Below are positions 1 through 13,242 of a stretch of 64,000 nucleotides of DNA, piece after piece. How positions within the stretch are numbered: position 1 is the stretch's first letter; each line of letters opens with the position of its first letter. The stretch lies in contig NC_066342.1 of assembly GCF_022539315.1 (NCBI RefSeq), forward strand, positions 16,881,346-16,945,345, given 5' to 3'. The stretch is from Serinus canaria (lineage: Eukaryota; Chordata; Aves; Passeriformes; Fringillidae). Under the pieces are notes generated by a model that made no database searches, was not told the DNA's origin, and saw only the letters and a list, made by a program, of their open reading frames with translations. The position numbers were made by a program, and so were the translations under genes.

Positions 1-705
1 AAGCTATTCTAAAATAAGACAATGGGAGCAGTGGTAAAGGACTCTGGAGTGCAGGTAGTTTTTTTCAGTATTCCTGATCAAAAGGAAGGAGTTTGAAAGT
101 GTTAGTCAAATTTGGCAAATCAACAAATGGTTACAGTACTGGTGCCACAGTTGGGTGTTTGGCTACCTAGACTACAGGACTTGGTTTGAGAAACCTGGTC
201 TGCTAGGGGCTGATGGGTCCATCTGTCAGAGAAGAGGATCTTTTTCAGTCATAGGCTTGCCAAGCTGGTGAAGAGGGTTTTAAACCAAAATTGCCGAGAG
301 AGGGGAAACTCACTCTATCCCACTCCTACTAGTTAAATGCCAGGGCCAGGGAGAGATGCCCAAAGCCTGGAGAGGAATCACAGGTCAGCAGGAGAGCATC
401 TGAAGAGCAGCACCAAGGGATTCCAGCCAGTAAATCAGCTTCATCAGGCACTCAACTTCAATGCCTCTATGCAAACACATGCAGCATGGGGAATAAACAG
501 GATGCACAGATGCCTCCAGGGCTATGATCTTACTGGCAACACAGAGACATGGTGGGAGGCTCCTGTGATGAGTGTTTGAATAGAAGGACACAGGCCCTTT
601 AGGAAGGATAGGCAGGGGAGACAAGAAGGTGGTGTTGCCCTTTATGTCAATGGAGTGCATGGAGCTCCACCTGGGGATGGATGAGAAGCTGACAGAGTTT
701 ATGGG

Positions 706-2048
706 TGTCATGGTTTGAGCTTGGCTTAATGCCAGTGCCTTCATGAAAATACCTCTTCCCTGGTATCTACTGTGAGATGTGATCAGAGACAGAGCAGAGC
801 AGGCTCTAACTTAAGAACGAAAGGAAAAAAAAACTTTATTAACTTAAGACTACAAGAGAAACACACAGAACACAGGATGAAAACCTTCCAAATTTCTTCC
901 TCTTCTCCCCACCAAATTTCTTATTCAGTTACTACTCCTCAGATCACCCACTCTCAGTCTATCACCACCCTTTAGATAATCAATTCTCAATTCTTCGAGA
1001 AGAGAGGAGTTCTTCTTGCACTACAGACTTCCCCAGGAAACAGTCGAAACTTCTCGTGTTTCCGTGTCACATGTGGCACCGCCTGGAGAACATTTGCCAT
1101 CGTGACCTCTTCCTTTCATGTCCAGTGCTCTCACCACTGCACATGGACCAGAGCTGCTTCTAAGGTTTTTCTCTTTAGGGATGCTTTGTCTAGTTCTAAA
1201 AAGAGCACAGTCTCTCTCTTTTTGGGACACCTGTCTTTCCCAAATTTCACTCTCTAGGGCTGAGGGGTCTCTTGAACAGAGATCATCTTCTTCTCTGAAG
1301 ACGGAGGGCACCATCACCACCCTCTTTACTCGTCGTCTCTGTTCACACACTTTCACATCACCGCACTCTCCTGGCTCTGAGCCATTGCATCCCCCTAGAA
1401 TGCAGTCTCTGTGTCACAGGAACTCAAGTGGTTCTGCTATGGTTATACAAGAAAAGTCTAGCTAAAGGCCACTCTATCATCTCTTCCCACCTAGGATTCT
1501 TCTGAGCCTCTCTCAACGCCTTTCACTAACTCCAGGAAGATCAGCATTTGGCAGGTTTCCATCATCCACAAGAAGGGTTAAAAGTCTCAGGCTCTGCCTG
1601 TCTAGAACTCTCAGGGCTGGCTGCCCTGCTGGGCACCCCCCCCTTCTTTTTCATTCCGGCCACCCTATCACAGGCACAGGTTCTCTCCCTCCGGGGTGGG
1701 AAGGGGGGGGGGGGATGGTGGAGGATGGGGGATGGCTGCCTGAAGCCTCGCAGTGCTCTTCCACCCTTCGAATCTCGCTTCTGTCCCAGGCTTGGCTTAC
1801 CTCCAGCCGCATGGCCTCCCCTCCCCCCCCACCCAGCTTGGAGCTGGGCAGGGGGGAGATCTGTTCTCTTTCAGGACCAGAACTCAAAGAGAGTTTCCCC
1901 CGGGAGTTCACAGCTTTTAACCCCCTGTGTTCTCAGAGGCGTATCCACACCTTCAGTGGACAAACTAGGTGCCAATATTAAAATCTGAACACCCATTGGC
2001 TTGACCACACTATCCCAAAAAAGCCTCATTTCCTCTCAAACCACAACA
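706..2048 (-). mobile_element. Solo LTR, about 1.34 kb, 5-bp TSD atggg
   Basis: It begins TGTCATGGTTTGAG and ends CTCAAACCACAACA, which are inverted ends of the TG...CA type. ATGGG at 701-705 is repeated at 2049-2053, and the CR1 continues on both sides. An AATAAA on the minus strand (near 835) sets the orientation. A second copy lies at 54164-55494 on the + strand. A 5-bp duplication is usual for ERVL-type elements. Open frames inside it, including GC-rich ones, are not genes. Confidence 0.92.
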
Positions 2049-4320
2049 ATGGGTCAGGATTATAGGGAGGGCAGGGACAGGTGACATTATAGTGGGAGTC
2101 TGCTCCAGGCTACCTGATCAGGAAGACTGACTGGGTGAGGCTCTCTACAGACAGATAGGAACAGCCTCACATTCAGAAGCCCTGGTCCTCATGGGGAACT
2201 TCAACCACCCTGATACCTGTTGGAGGGACAACACAACAGAGCACAAGCAGTCCAGGAGGTTCCTGGAATGGGTTGATGACTTCCTTCTCCAAGTGACAGA
2301 GGAGCCAATGAGGAGAGGGGCTATGCTGGACCTTATTCTCACCAACAAGGAGAGGCTGGTGGGGAATGTGAAGCTCAAGGGCAGGCTGGGCTGCCCTGAC
2401 CATGAAATAGTGGAGTTTGAGATCCTTGGGGCAGCAAGGAGTGCACACAGCAGTCTCACTGCCCTGGGCTTCAGGAGAGCAGACTTGGGCTAGTTCAAGG
2501 ATCTGCTTGGTAGAGTGCCATGGTATAGGGCCCTGGAGGGAAGAGGGGCCCAAGAAAGTTGGTTGATATTCAAGGATCACCTCCTCCAAACTCAGGAGCA
2601 ATGCATTCCAACAAGGAGGAAATCAGACAAAAATGCCAGGAGGCCTGTGTGGATGAACAAGGAGGTCCTGGACAAGCTCAAACAGAAAAAGGAAGCCCAC
2701 AGAGGGTGTAAGCAAGGACAGGTATCCTACAAGGAATACAGAGAGATTATCTGAGCAGCCAGAGATCAGGTTGGGAAAGCTAAAGCACTGATAAAATTAA
2801 ATCTGGCCAGGGATGTTAAGGGTAACAAGAAAATCTTCTATAGGTATGTCAGTGATAAAAGGAAGACTAGGGAAAATGTGTGCCCTTTCTGGAAGGATAT
2901 GGGAGACCTGGTTACCCAAGACATGGAGAAGGCTGAAGTACTCAATGACTTTTTTGCCTGAGTTTTCATCAGCATACCACCTGAGTTGTAGAAGGTGAAT
3001 GCAGGGATTGGGAGAACGAAGAATCACCCACTCTAGGAGAAGACCAGGTTTGAGACCATTGAAGGAACCCGAGGGTGCACAAGTCCCTGTGACCTGATGA
3101 GATGCATCCACAGGTCCTGAGGGACCTGGCAGAGGAAGCAGCTAAACCAGTATCCATAATATTTGAGAAGTTGTGGCAGTTCAATGAAGTTCCCACTGAC
3201 TGCAAAAGGAGAAATATAACCCACGTTTTTAGAAAGGAAAATGAGGAAGACACCAAATTACAGGCCCATCAGTCTCACCTATCTGGTGCCCAGCAATATC
3301 ATGGAACAGATCCTCCTGGTAACTATGCTAAGGCATATGGAAAATAGGGATGATTTATGACAGGCAACGGCTTCACTAAAGGCAAATTGTGCCTGACAAA
3401 TTTGGTGGCCTTCTATGATGGGGTTATGGTGTTGGTGGATGAGGGAAGAGTGACTGATATCATCTACTTGGACTTGTGCAAAGCATTTGACACTGTCCCA
3501 CGTGACATCCTCATCTCAACTGGAGAGACATGGATTTGACAGATGGACCACTCAGTGGATAAGGAATCAGTTGGATGGTCATACTCAGAGTTGTGGTCAA
3601 CAGCTCAGTGTCCGAGAGGACAGCAGTGACTAGTGGCATCCTCAGGGGTCAGTATTTGGACCGGCACTGTTTAACATCTTTGTTGGCCACATGGTCAGTG
3701 GGATTTAGTGCACCCTCAGCGAGTTTGTTGACAACACCAAGCTGTGTGGTGCAGTCCACACACTGGAGGGAAGGGAGCCCATCCAGAAGGACCTGTATGA
3801 ACTTGAAAAATGGGCCCCTGAGAACATCATGAAGTTCAGCAAGGCCAAGTGTGAGGTCCTGCACCTGAGTCAGGGCAATCCCAAGCATGAGTACAGGCTG
3901 AGTGGAGAATGGACTGAGAGCAGCCCTGGGGAGAAAGACTTAAGGGTGGTGGTTGATGAGAAGGTCAGCATGACTTGGCAATGTGTGATTGGTGCCCAGA
4001 AAGCCAATGTTATCCTGGGCTGCATCAAAAGAAGTGTGACAAGCAGGTCAAGGGAGACAATTCTGCTCCACTCTTGTGAGATCCCACCTGGAGTTCTGCA
4101 TCCAGCTCTGGCATCCCCAACATACGAAGGACATGGACCTGTTGGAGTGAGTCCAAAGGAAGCCATGAAGATGCTCTGAGGGCTGGAGCACCTCTGCTGT
4201 GGTGACAGGCTGAGAGAGTTGGAGCTATTAAACCTGGAGAAGAGAAGGCTTCAGGGAGACCTTAGAGCCCCTTCCAGTGCCTAAAGGGGTCCAGGAGAGT
4301 TGCAGAGGGACTTTTTAGAG

Positions 4321-5032
4321 TGTCTTGGTTTGAAAAGACAGGTGTCTGCTAAGGAAGGCAGATGCCTCCCCTGAACTGGAAAAATGTAAACTCCCTCCCT
4401 CCAATATATTATAACTTTGAAATTAAAAGGCTCTCAAGCAAAGATATGGGAATAGGAATAACAGTTCTTTACTAGGAAAACTAAAAATAGTACAAACATC
4501 AACAATAATAGTACAAACATCAACAAAAAATCACTGACAGAGTCAGAATAGAACCTGACACACTGTGGGTCAGAGTGTTGGTAGCAGTCCGATTGGATGG
4601 TGGCTGCAGTCCTCCTGCAGTGACAGGTGTGATTCTGTTGAAGCAGTGATCCTGTAGAAGGGTGGAGTTTTCCTCTGAAGGTCCAGTAGTGGTGTAGATG
4701 GGCCTGGTCTTCCTCTGGAAATCCAGTGGAGAAGACAGCTACTCCTCTGGGAATCCACTGGGAAAAAGGCTGTCCTAGTGTCCCAAAATCTCAGATTATA
4801 TCCAGTTAGGAAGGCTTGGCTCCTCCCCCTGGGCAAAACATCTCACAATGGGATGATGTAATTTTATCAGTCATGCAGTGAGACTCAATGGCCCATTAAC
4901 AGCAGATGTATCCCCGGAGGGAGTATTGGTTTGTGGAAGAGATAAAAAAACCTGCCCAATTAACAGAAGATAACTGCCACACCTCTAACAGATGGCAAAT
5001 AGAATACACACATTACCTTGCTATCTAGGACA
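4321..5032 (-). mobile_element. Solo LTR of the 58000-58653 family
   Basis: It starts TGTCTTGGTTTG and ends CTATCTAGGACA. CR1 sequence resumes directly after it. Flanking 5-mers TAGAG (4316-4320) and GAGAG (5033-5037) match at four of five bases, suggesting a decayed 5-bp TSD. Reverse-complemented, it aligns along its length with the + strand copy at 58000-58653. Confidence 0.85.
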
Positions 5033-5124
5033 GAGAGGCATGGAGTGATGAGACAAGGGGCAACAGTTTTAAACTGAAAGAAGGTAGGTTTAGATTGGAC
5101 ATAAGAAACTTTTCACTATGAGGG

Positions 5125-5933
5125 TGTTATGGTCTGGTTTTAAAGTTATTTAGAAATTCCTCTGCCCGAATTAAGGTGCAAATGAGACCATATGCCAAAG
5201 CCAATAGTATGAGTTTTATTTAATAGTAAATATCAAACAGAGAGAGAGAAAAAGAGAGACAAAAGAAGGGTGGTGAAGGTTCCCCTAAAAGCATAGAATC
5301 TGCTGGGTTAATACACACTTTGGCCAGGTGGGAATGTCCAGGTACCTCCCACTGGGGGCGGGGGGGAGAATCTCTTGCAGTAGACTCTGGATCTGTTGCA
5401 TCATTTTGCATCACATGCAGTCCTGTGGTGCAAGGCCTCTGGGGAGTGCTTTGGGGGGCCTGTGATGGATTATGATACCCTATCATATGCGTCTCATGTG
5501 AATGTCCCATGAATGTGACCTGTGGGGTTGGGGGTTTTACAGCTCAGCCAGTTTGTGAAAAGGAGGATGGGTGTTCAGTGTCTCTGACCAGAGGTTACAC
5601 CACATGCCTGAAACCTCCTCCCCGCTGCCCACGTTTCAGGAGGAGTCTGTGTAAACTTGACTTCTGTAGGCTGTGGTCTTCCCCCACCCCAAACCCAGAC
5701 AGATGATTCTCAGTGCAGCTGCTGGGTTTGGCTTTCTTGTGAATGCATTCCTTTCCCTCAGCCTTTTTTGCTTCTCCTTAGACCTGAGATGATTGAAATA
5801 TACTGTCCCCTTTATCTTATCTAGGGGGCTTAACTCGCAGTCCAAAGTTCTTCAAGGAGGTTTCTGTGGTTGTAGCTTCTTTATACAGTTTTTGCTCTAA
5901 TGGGCAAAGCTCCTTCATAAAAATGTTTAAGCA
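5125..5933 (-). mobile_element. Solo LTR without visible TSD
   Basis: It begins TGTTATGGTC and ends near TTTAAGCA. The CR1 on either side joins without a duplicated base. AATAAA on the minus strand lies close to the left end. A block near 5305-5350 (AGGTGGGAATG, then CAGGTACCTC) is shared with the LTR starting at 34515. The right boundary is set by where CR1 resumes and may be off by a few bases. Confidence 0.7.
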
Positions 5934-6197
5934 TGATGAGGCATTGGCACAGGTTGCCCCAAGAAGTTGTCTTTTCCCCATCCCTGGAAGTGTTCAAGGT
6001 CAAGTTGGATGGGGCTTAGAGCAACCTGGTCTAGTGGAAGGTGTCCTGGCCCATAGCAAGGGGTTGGAACTAAATGATCTTTGAGATCTCTTCCAACCCA
6101 AACTTCTCTGTGATTCTATTCAGCAGAATTCTTGTTGACAGTTTCCAGTAGCATTTATTCATGCATTGAACCTTTTTGCCTTTAAATGGATATTTAG

Positions 6198-7230
6198 TGT
6201 GATAGATGAGTAATGCGATGGTTGACTCTCACAATTAAAAGGCAAATATAATGTATATATGTTAAGAGAAGTTTTATAGACTTATGTTTTACCCCACTTG
6301 CGTTGTTATCAGAGGGTGGCCTGGGATTGGGACATTTGGGAGGGTCAGCTTGTTACTATGGCAACGTCTTGTCAGAGTCTCTCTAGCTGGTCAGAGTGAC
6401 CCTGAGAAAAGTTCGAAAGTCTCTTTTCCCAGCCCAACGCTTGAAGAAGGAGTCAGGGCTCTTCATTTCTCGGTGTCAAGGTGTTTTATTGTATCTTATC
6501 TATAAAATTTTCTCCCTGCCCAGCTGAGGTGCGTTCAGAAGGACAGTCAAAGGCACTCTGCCCGCCCCCAGGGCGGTGTTATCTTTATATACTACAAACT
6601 ACGTGTACAATATTTACAATTATTTTCCAATACCTATCATCTATATTAGACAGTGAGTTTCTACTTTAGACCCATCTAAAAGTGCCAACATCACCAGACA
6701 AGATGGAGGTAGAAAAGAAGAAGAAAGGCTAGACACACCCAAATCCCTCCATCTTGTCATCAGAAACCCCTATACCAAAAATCCTAAAACCTATTTTTAC
6801 ACCCTGTGAGTACCTTATTTTTACACTATTTAAACTGCCGTGGCTTTTATCTCTTCATGTAAAGGTCGCAATTTGCTCCATGGTTCATAATAGAACCCGC
6901 TGGTGTTCTGGGCTGTGTGGCAGGGTCTCCAAGCCCCCTGGCAAGGTTCCTGGAAACTCTGGACTCCCAGAGGGATGTCCTGAGTTCCGACAACGTCTGA
7001 CCTCTAATCAAAATTTAAGGAAGTAAACAGCGAAGAAGGAGTTGATAGCCAGAACTTTGGGAGGGGCTTAAAGGGTTAAATGATAAAATGTCCATTGTGT
7101 GGATGAGCACATGGTGGGAAAGATCCTCTGCTCCCTGCGCCATAATATTTTCTCTATTCAGTCTTCTGTTGTATTTTTGAGAAGGTTTTAATAAACCTTG
7201 AATTTTTGGAAGTGAGTATGATTTCTCACA
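6198..7230 (+). mobile_element. LTR interrupted by a second LTR
   Basis: Outer parts 6198-6369 and 6999-7230 align in order with the uninterrupted copy at 57082-57559. They share the AATGCGATGGTTG-like start, a TATA-like region and a TTTAATAAACCTT polyadenylation block near 7189. Ends TGTGATAGATG and TTTCTCACA are flanked by TTTAG and TTTAA, an imperfect 5-bp duplication. Confidence 0.75.
6370..6992 (-). mobile_element. Solo LTR, 623 bp, 6-bp TSD acgtct
   Basis: It runs TGTCAGAGTC to GTTCCGACA. ACGTCT at 6364-6369 is repeated exactly at 6993-6998. The 6-bp duplication is typical of betaretrovirus-like (ERVK) elements. CAATAAAA on the minus strand near 6490 gives the orientation. It splits the LTR at 6198-7230. 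Confidence 0.92.
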
Positions 7231-7285
7231 TTTAAGCAGCTTTAAATCAGGATTAATCCAGTAATTAACTGGCTTGGTGATTTTG

Positions 7286-7635
7286 TGTCGCTATAGAGCA
7301 CGACACGGCACAAAAGTACTCGACTCCATCAAAAGGTGCAAGAGAGAGATTTATTATTTGCAACGTTGCTTTTATACTTTTTAAGACAGTTACACCCATC
7401 CAGCACACACATTCAGTGTCCATTGGTCATATAAGAGAAACAAAGTTCCCAGTAGGTGATCGGGAGCCATGTCACTTTGTAAGCTAGCCAGAGTCCATAT
7501 CTCTTAGCTTTCTCTCCTTTATCTTGTCTCCATGGTGACAACCTTGGTCTTCCTTCAGAAGAGATATGGGGCTTCTCCTTTTCTTCAGGAGGCCTTTGCT
7601 AGCTCACGAAAACAGCACAGAATATCTTTCCTACA
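7286..7635 (-). mobile_element. Solo LTR, 350 bp, 6-bp TSD attttg
   Basis: It runs TGTCGCTATAGAG to CTTTCCTACA, with ATTTTG duplicated at 7280-7285 and 7636-7641. A closely similar copy lies at 26651-27002. AATAAA is on the minus strand near 7350. It is ERVK-like by TSD length. Confidence 0.92.
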
Positions 7636-7641
7636 ATTTTG

Positions 7642-10061
7642 TGTATTCTTTATATGGATTACTATTTAAGCAGAGGACTGCTGTATTATATTGATGATTA
7701 TGTGCATGTTACTAGCACGTGTGTATCGGCTACAGAAGGCTTTAACCTTGATCACTACTGTTTTGGGGTTTTTTTCTTCTTTCTTGTGAGAAAAGTTTGC
7801 ACGTTGCCTCTGATGGAAGATTTTCATAACATTGCAGGACTGCAAATCTTAAAAAGAAGATAAATATTCTATTTAGGTGGAGGGCAATTGTAGTTCTTCA
7901 TTATGTGGAATTTTACATTTTTGTGTAGGGTGTTGATACAGCTAAATGTCATGTTGATTCTTACAGACCTTTTTCCTGGAGAAATCTAGAGCTCTGTGTC
8001 TGTAGGGGAACTTAAGCTTTGCTTGTTTTGCTTTCTAAAAAGGAGTAGTCCGGAATATTATGTAGAAGTTTTTTTAAAAAAATATATTTCATGAAATCAT
8101 TTAAGTTTGAAAATACCTCTAAGATTATGTCCATAAAATATTTTGGGAAAATATGTGTTCTTCAAATTTTACACAAATGTATAAGTCCATCAGGTGAAGA
8201 TGTCTATTTGGAATAAAAAAAATAGTGTTTTGGCTTTTCTCATTTTTATTTCTTAATTATATTTTTGGTAGCTTTATCGTCTCTGACTCTTTATAGTCAA
8301 AATTTGACTACAACTTAAGATTGTCTAATAAAAAATTATTTGGCTTCAGAAATTACTGAAAACTTCTCAGAAGTGTTCCCCCTGGGGCACCAGAGACAAA
8401 CTCTGACTTTTCAGTATCAGAATCAGCTGTTCAACTTTCTTCTTATTTGGCTGAGAAATTACGTTGTCCAAACTTCTACTCATGTCATGAACCAATTTTG
8501 GATTTTCAAAGCTGTCCTACATAGTTCAAGTAACCTTTAAGCAATCTTGAAGCTAATTTCTTTAAACCCTGATAATGCTATATAAGTTGCAGCCTGAAAA
8601 GACAGCTGTAAACTGTCCAGAACTGCTATTTATTTTTCACAACAGTTTCATAACTTCTTGGAACAAAAATGTCAGAAGTAGAGCAATGATATAAAATTTC
8701 AATAGCCAAACTGAATTTCATTTTTCTATCTTTTATTGTAAAGAAAGCAAGCAAGCAGCGCTGGGTGGCTGGGGAGTCACCGCTCCACTAACAGCACATA
8801 CCACTTACAAGTCTGACAAAATATAAATACTGTTTTTAAGCCTACAAAGCATTTTCCAATGTGCTTGGTTAGTCCGAATCAGCAAATATCAGTAAGCTGA
8901 GATCAGCAATTTCATAATCTTTCCAGCTGGTCATTGGCTTCCTGTCCTTCTTGTGGTAGTCTGGAGGGAGGCCTTAGACTGGTGTCTGCTACATGATTTT
9001 GTCAAGTGCATCAAGCTTTTTATTATACATAAGCATTTAGTTGCTTTGTTGCAATATCTCTTAGCTTTACTACAACTTCCTCTATTTTATTCTAAGCATC
9101 ATTCATCTTGCTACCTCATCTCTTTTACTCTACTATACTTCTTTTATTTCGATGTTTTATTTGGCTATTCAGTCAGAAAGTTTCAAAACCATTCTTTGTG
9201 TCTGTTTTTGACACAGTAGATACAAGCATTTGCTGATTCCATTGCCAATTGACACTAATCACAAAAACATTTTTCACAAGCAACAATGGAAGTTCATCTT
9301 AATTTTAGGTAACTTGTTCCGCCTAAACAGTTGGCATTCACAGCTCTAGGTAATCCCTAACATAAGCCAGATGCAACTCCATATTGTGTGACACTGTAAA
9401 GAATAAGGGATAGAAAAAACGAGAGATAATTTGTATTTACTGGGATGGTAGACTAAAATCTGTTGTACATTCTTCAATAGGAAGCTGATGATGGTTAGGG
9501 GCATTCCAGCAAAGGTTTTCCTGACCATTGTGGACCTGATTTCCACCCCCCGCCCCCACCACCCTTTACAACAATGGTATAAGTTACTGGAGTGCAGACA
9601 TGGCCTGTCACTACTCTGATCATCATTAGTATTGCTGTAGCAGTTACGCTTGCACACACCTCCTGCTGTGCAGTACATATACTTTCAGGAATTACACTGC
9701 TTTGTTTGGAAATGAATGTATAACTAGTTGAATTAAGAATTCAGCTACTCGGAAGTTTAAAGATCAAAGATATTGTTAGGGGTTAGTCCTAGGAATGATG
9801 TCTGACTAGATCTTTCTGTAGAGGTTGATTTGTCACCAAATTAAGCTTGCAACTCTTTAGGCATACAGGACTGTAGAGTATGTCGGTCTTCAGGAGATGA
9901 TCAGTTTTCAATTTTATGCCTATAGTAACAGACAAGGATACACTTGAAGTTTTTCTTTCCTAAGTAGGATGTTGCAGAATCCCCATGAGACTTGGGAAAT
10001 AAAGCTTCTGTGGTGCATTGCATTCTAAAATCTCACACTTCTCACAAACGTGCAAAGCTTA
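7642..10061. other. AT-rich stretch, mostly unique, no gene recognised
   Basis: I see no conserved coding exon here, only short chance ORFs. About 8725-9360 may be an old minus-oriented LTR: it has TTTTATTG, which is AATAAA-like on the minus strand, near 8730, and a block with TGACAAAATATAAATAC. I could not fix its ends or a TSD. If BTF3 runs through the window as expected, this is part of its upstream intron or flank. Confidence 0.5.
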
Positions 10062-10623
10062 TGTGGTGGGTTTTATGTTGACTAAATTGCTAGGCACTTA
10101 CTAGAATTATTTATTTATTATCTGCTGTGAGATAAGGATTAGGAGAAGAGCAAAGCAGGCTCAAACTTTAAAGGGTATAAAAAAAACTTTAATGACAGAA
10201 CTAAAAGAAAGAATAATAAGAATCAGAAAAAAATCTTCAGAACATTTCTTTCTCACACTCTCTTTTCTTTCTTACTAGCAGTGTAGAAAGATAAATTTGG
10301 CATTTTTAGTCCATTTACAATTGTTCAAGTAATTTTTCTTTACTTTACTTAGGGAGAGGAGTATTTCTCACTGTGCTGTGGAGACTTTTCCACAAGAAAC
10401 AGTTATCTCATGGCTTTTAATTTTTACAGATAGCAGCTGGCCAGAAATCTGCAATTGTGAAGTCTTTCTTATCTTTTGCAGCTTTCTCACAGTTGCCTTT
10501 ATGGGTTATATTAAATTTATGGGGTATTATTTTAGGGATGAGCTGTTTAAAAGCAAAAGGTTTTTTAATCTGTCTTTGAGATCATCTCTGGGAACAGAGG
10601 TTTTTTACTTCTTTCTTTGGGGG

Positions 10624-11260
10624 TATGAAAAATGCCAATCACTTGTTTTTAAAGTTTTAAAAAGTTTAATGAAAATAAAATGGTTATAAAAATAGCAATG
10701 TAATTAGAGTAATAATAATTTGGACAATTTGGATTAAGACAATATGAGACAATAAAAACAAAGAGTTACACATGTCCAGGTACCTTTATCTGGGCAGCAT
10801 AAGCCCGAAAAAGGACACACATTAACAGAGGATTAACCCTTAAAAACAATGGCCTGCTGCATATTCATACACCTCATACATGATGCATAAATTCCATTCA
10901 AATACAGGATTCTGTCTGGTCATCATCAACTTCTTCCTCTTAATCCTAACAGCCTTGTCCTGACTGAGCGAGGCGGGAAGAAGTTCGTTTCTTCTGATAA
11001 GGGAGCAATAAATTCTTTTTCTCTGTAAGATTTAGGGGTCCTGTGGCTGCTATCTTGGTGGGAGTCCTTTATTAGAAAAAAAGTATCCTACATAGCATAG
11101 TTTCTATTTTAACATTTTGTTATAACCTAAAATTATATTTAACACACTACTTAAGAACATTAATTAATACAGCATAATTTATTAACACAACACATATAAT
11201 ATTAATTATATTAATTTTAATGTTTGTGAAAAGCCAATCATAAAATATGCATTTTTCACA
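10624..11260 (-). mobile_element. Solo LTR of the 12627-19966 provirus family, TSD gggg
   Basis: It ends CATTTTTCACA and begins TATGAAAAATGCC, a mutated form of the TGTGAAAAACACC start of its relatives. GGGG lies on each side (10620-10623, 11261-11264). It is similar along its length to the LTRs at 12627-13242 and 19349-19966 but clearly more diverged from them than they are from each other. Confidence 0.88.
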
Positions 11261-11368
11261 GGGGAAAAGGGTCTTCATCACTCATCTCTGTTCAAGCTTG
11301 GCATTCAAATCATAGTTACTTTAACACTTGCTTTGCTTTAGCACAGATGCCATTGCTCACAGCTATAG

Positions 11369-12438
11369 TGATATAATTAGGGCCGGAGACCTTTCTCCTT
11401 CTCATGCCTTTATTAGAAGTGTTCACTTCAAGGTTGGGACGCCCGATGGGTCTGCAGATAGGGCTGTGGTCTTGCCATCAATACTCCCAGTAGTGACTCG
11501 GAGAAGGAGGACAATGCAGCTTTGTCCACTAGAGGGCAGAGCTGGTGGTCCTATCCTCACGAGAGCAGATGGGGATATACCCACTGGTTCCTACTTCCTT
11601 GGTTTGACATTTGAGGTCCTCTGTCCAGCCAACATATTAGGTTATGGTGAGGGGCAAAAAGGGTTTTCACCGTCTCTTCCGGCTCCTGACCCCGCCCCTG
11701 ATGTCCAGACACTGCTTTGATCTCTTAATTCCATATTGGCTCGTTTTTTTAGGGGTTTATTTGCTGAGTTTGGTGCGGGGGTTTACCCTGTTGCATCCTG
11801 GCTTCAAGGTTATTTGCATGTCGACTACAAGGTCCCCTCCTTTCACAGTGGGTGGGGGGGGGCGGGGCGGGCATTCTCCTGGCCACAGGCAGGGTGGTAC
11901 AAAGAGGGGAATTCCCAACAACAGAGAGTTAACGACTTAACCTTTGCATGTCAATCTCATCTTTTCATCATGAGGCGTCGGGGTGCCATCTCCCAGGAAA
12001 CAGCAGGGGCTCCACCCAGCAGCTGGCCCTGCGGGAAAGGGGGACTTGGGCCCTTGGGCCGGTCCCCACCCCTGGGACCACCCGTGCCACCCCCGCGGCC
12101 CCCCCCCCCCCCGATTAGCTGGGACCCACGTCGCGGTGGGGGAGGGCCCGCTGTTCCCGGGGCGGTCCGGTCCCCTCGGGCTCCACCCGTGGGGCTCCCC
12201 CGGCCCCGCCGGGACCCGTGCCTGAGTGGGGGGGGGCACCCCACAGCTCCCGGGTCACCAGGCAGCGGCGGGATGGCTCAGGGCACTATTAGAGACAGGT
12301 AATTAAAAGGAAACTGTTAACAGGAGATTGCAACATGAAATTATTAACAAGAAATAGTTAGAACACTAACTTGGCAGCTATTGGTTTGTGAATTCTGCAA
12401 CTTTAAAAGAAATGAGCAGCCTTTTTTTATTCATAACA
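11369..12438 (-). mobile_element. Solo LTR, 1070 bp, GC-rich middle, 5-bp TSD tatag
   Basis: It runs TGATATAATTAGG to TATTCATAACA, with TATAG duplicated at 11364-11368 and 12439-12443. The minus strand carries AATAAA (11411 region). The 12.0-12.3 kb part is very GC-rich with C runs and gives open frames up to 188 codons on both strands. These are low-complexity Pro/Gly-rich frames and I do not call them genes. Confidence 0.88.
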
Positions 12439-12626
12439 TATAGTTTGAACACTCTTCAGGCTTTTTCATTAATTAAAGGGATATTTTAGTGTATTACAGT
12501 TCATTACAATGGCTTTACCAAAAGAATTTTAGCTTAAGATTAAGGCATCTATTCATTTTCTTTTTTATCTGGGACTTGGCTGTTTCTTTACTGATTTTCA
12601 TGTCTTCTGTTGTTCTCTGTGTCTTC

Positions 12627-13242
12627 TGTGAAAAACACCAATCACTTGTTTTTTAAATTTTAAAATATTTAATAGTAATAAAATAGTTATAAAAATAGTA
12701 ATACAATTAGAGTAATAATAATTTAGACAATTTGAATTAAGACAATATGAGACAATAAAAACAAAGAGTTACGGACGTCCGTCCGGGTACCTTTTTCTGG
12801 GCAGCACAAGCTCGAAAAAGGACACCCGTTAACAAAGGATTAACCCTTAAAAACAACAGCCTGTTGCATATTCATACACTTCATGCATGATGCATAAATT
12901 CCATTCAAACACAGGATTCGGCCTGGTCATCGTCAACTTCTTCCTCCTAATCTTAACAGCGCCTTCGAGGCAGGAAGAAGTTCGTTTCTTCTGATAAGGG
13001 AGCATTAAATTCTTTTTCTCTGAAAGATTTAGGTGTCCTGTGGCTGCTATCTCGCTGCAAATCCTTTCTTTAAAAAAAAGTATCCTACATAGCATAGTTT
13101 CTATTTAACAATTTTTATAACCTAAAACTATATTTAACACACTACTGAAGAGAATTAATACAGCGTTACTTTCTAACACAACACATATAATATTCATTTC
13201 AATATTTGCGAAAAGCCAATCATAAAATACGCATTTTTCACA
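12627..13242 (-). repeat. 3' LTR of the defective provirus
   Basis: 616 bp, TGTGAAAAACACC to CATTTTTCACA as read on the + strand. It differs from the partner LTR at about six bases plus A-run and T-run length changes near 13073 and 13107. Confidence 0.92.

Larger units (their letters stand above)
1..6121 (+). mobile_element. CR1 LINE, long copy interrupted by three LTR insertions
   Basis: Pieces at 1-705, 2054-4320, 5033-5124 and about 5934-6121 read as one CR1 in order. They contain the end of the 5' region, endonuclease motifs (TETWW near 540; a NHPDTCW-type motif near 2200), the reverse transcriptase, and the 3' end with the usual short ATTCTATT-like tail. The frame has many stops and shifts (e.g. 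2492, 2752, 2959). At about 3718-3730 the catalytic FADD-type motif reads FVDN, so the copy is dead. The 5' end lies outside the window or is truncated. The three gaps are LTR elements. Identification rests on motifs and on the CR1-type 3' end; the subfamily is not resolved. Confidence 0.9.

Noticed and set aside
1548..1988. 146-codon ORF and overlaps
   Set aside because: Inside the 706-2048 LTR; C and G runs make several open frames, and the copy at 54164 does not keep them.
9346..9678. 110-codon minus-strand ORF
   Set aside because: No motif, no splice-flanked structure, AT-rich surroundings.
11736..12302. 188-codon ORF and overlapping frames on both strands
   Set aside because: Lies in the GC-rich part of a solo LTR; Pro/Gly-rich low complexity in several frames at once.
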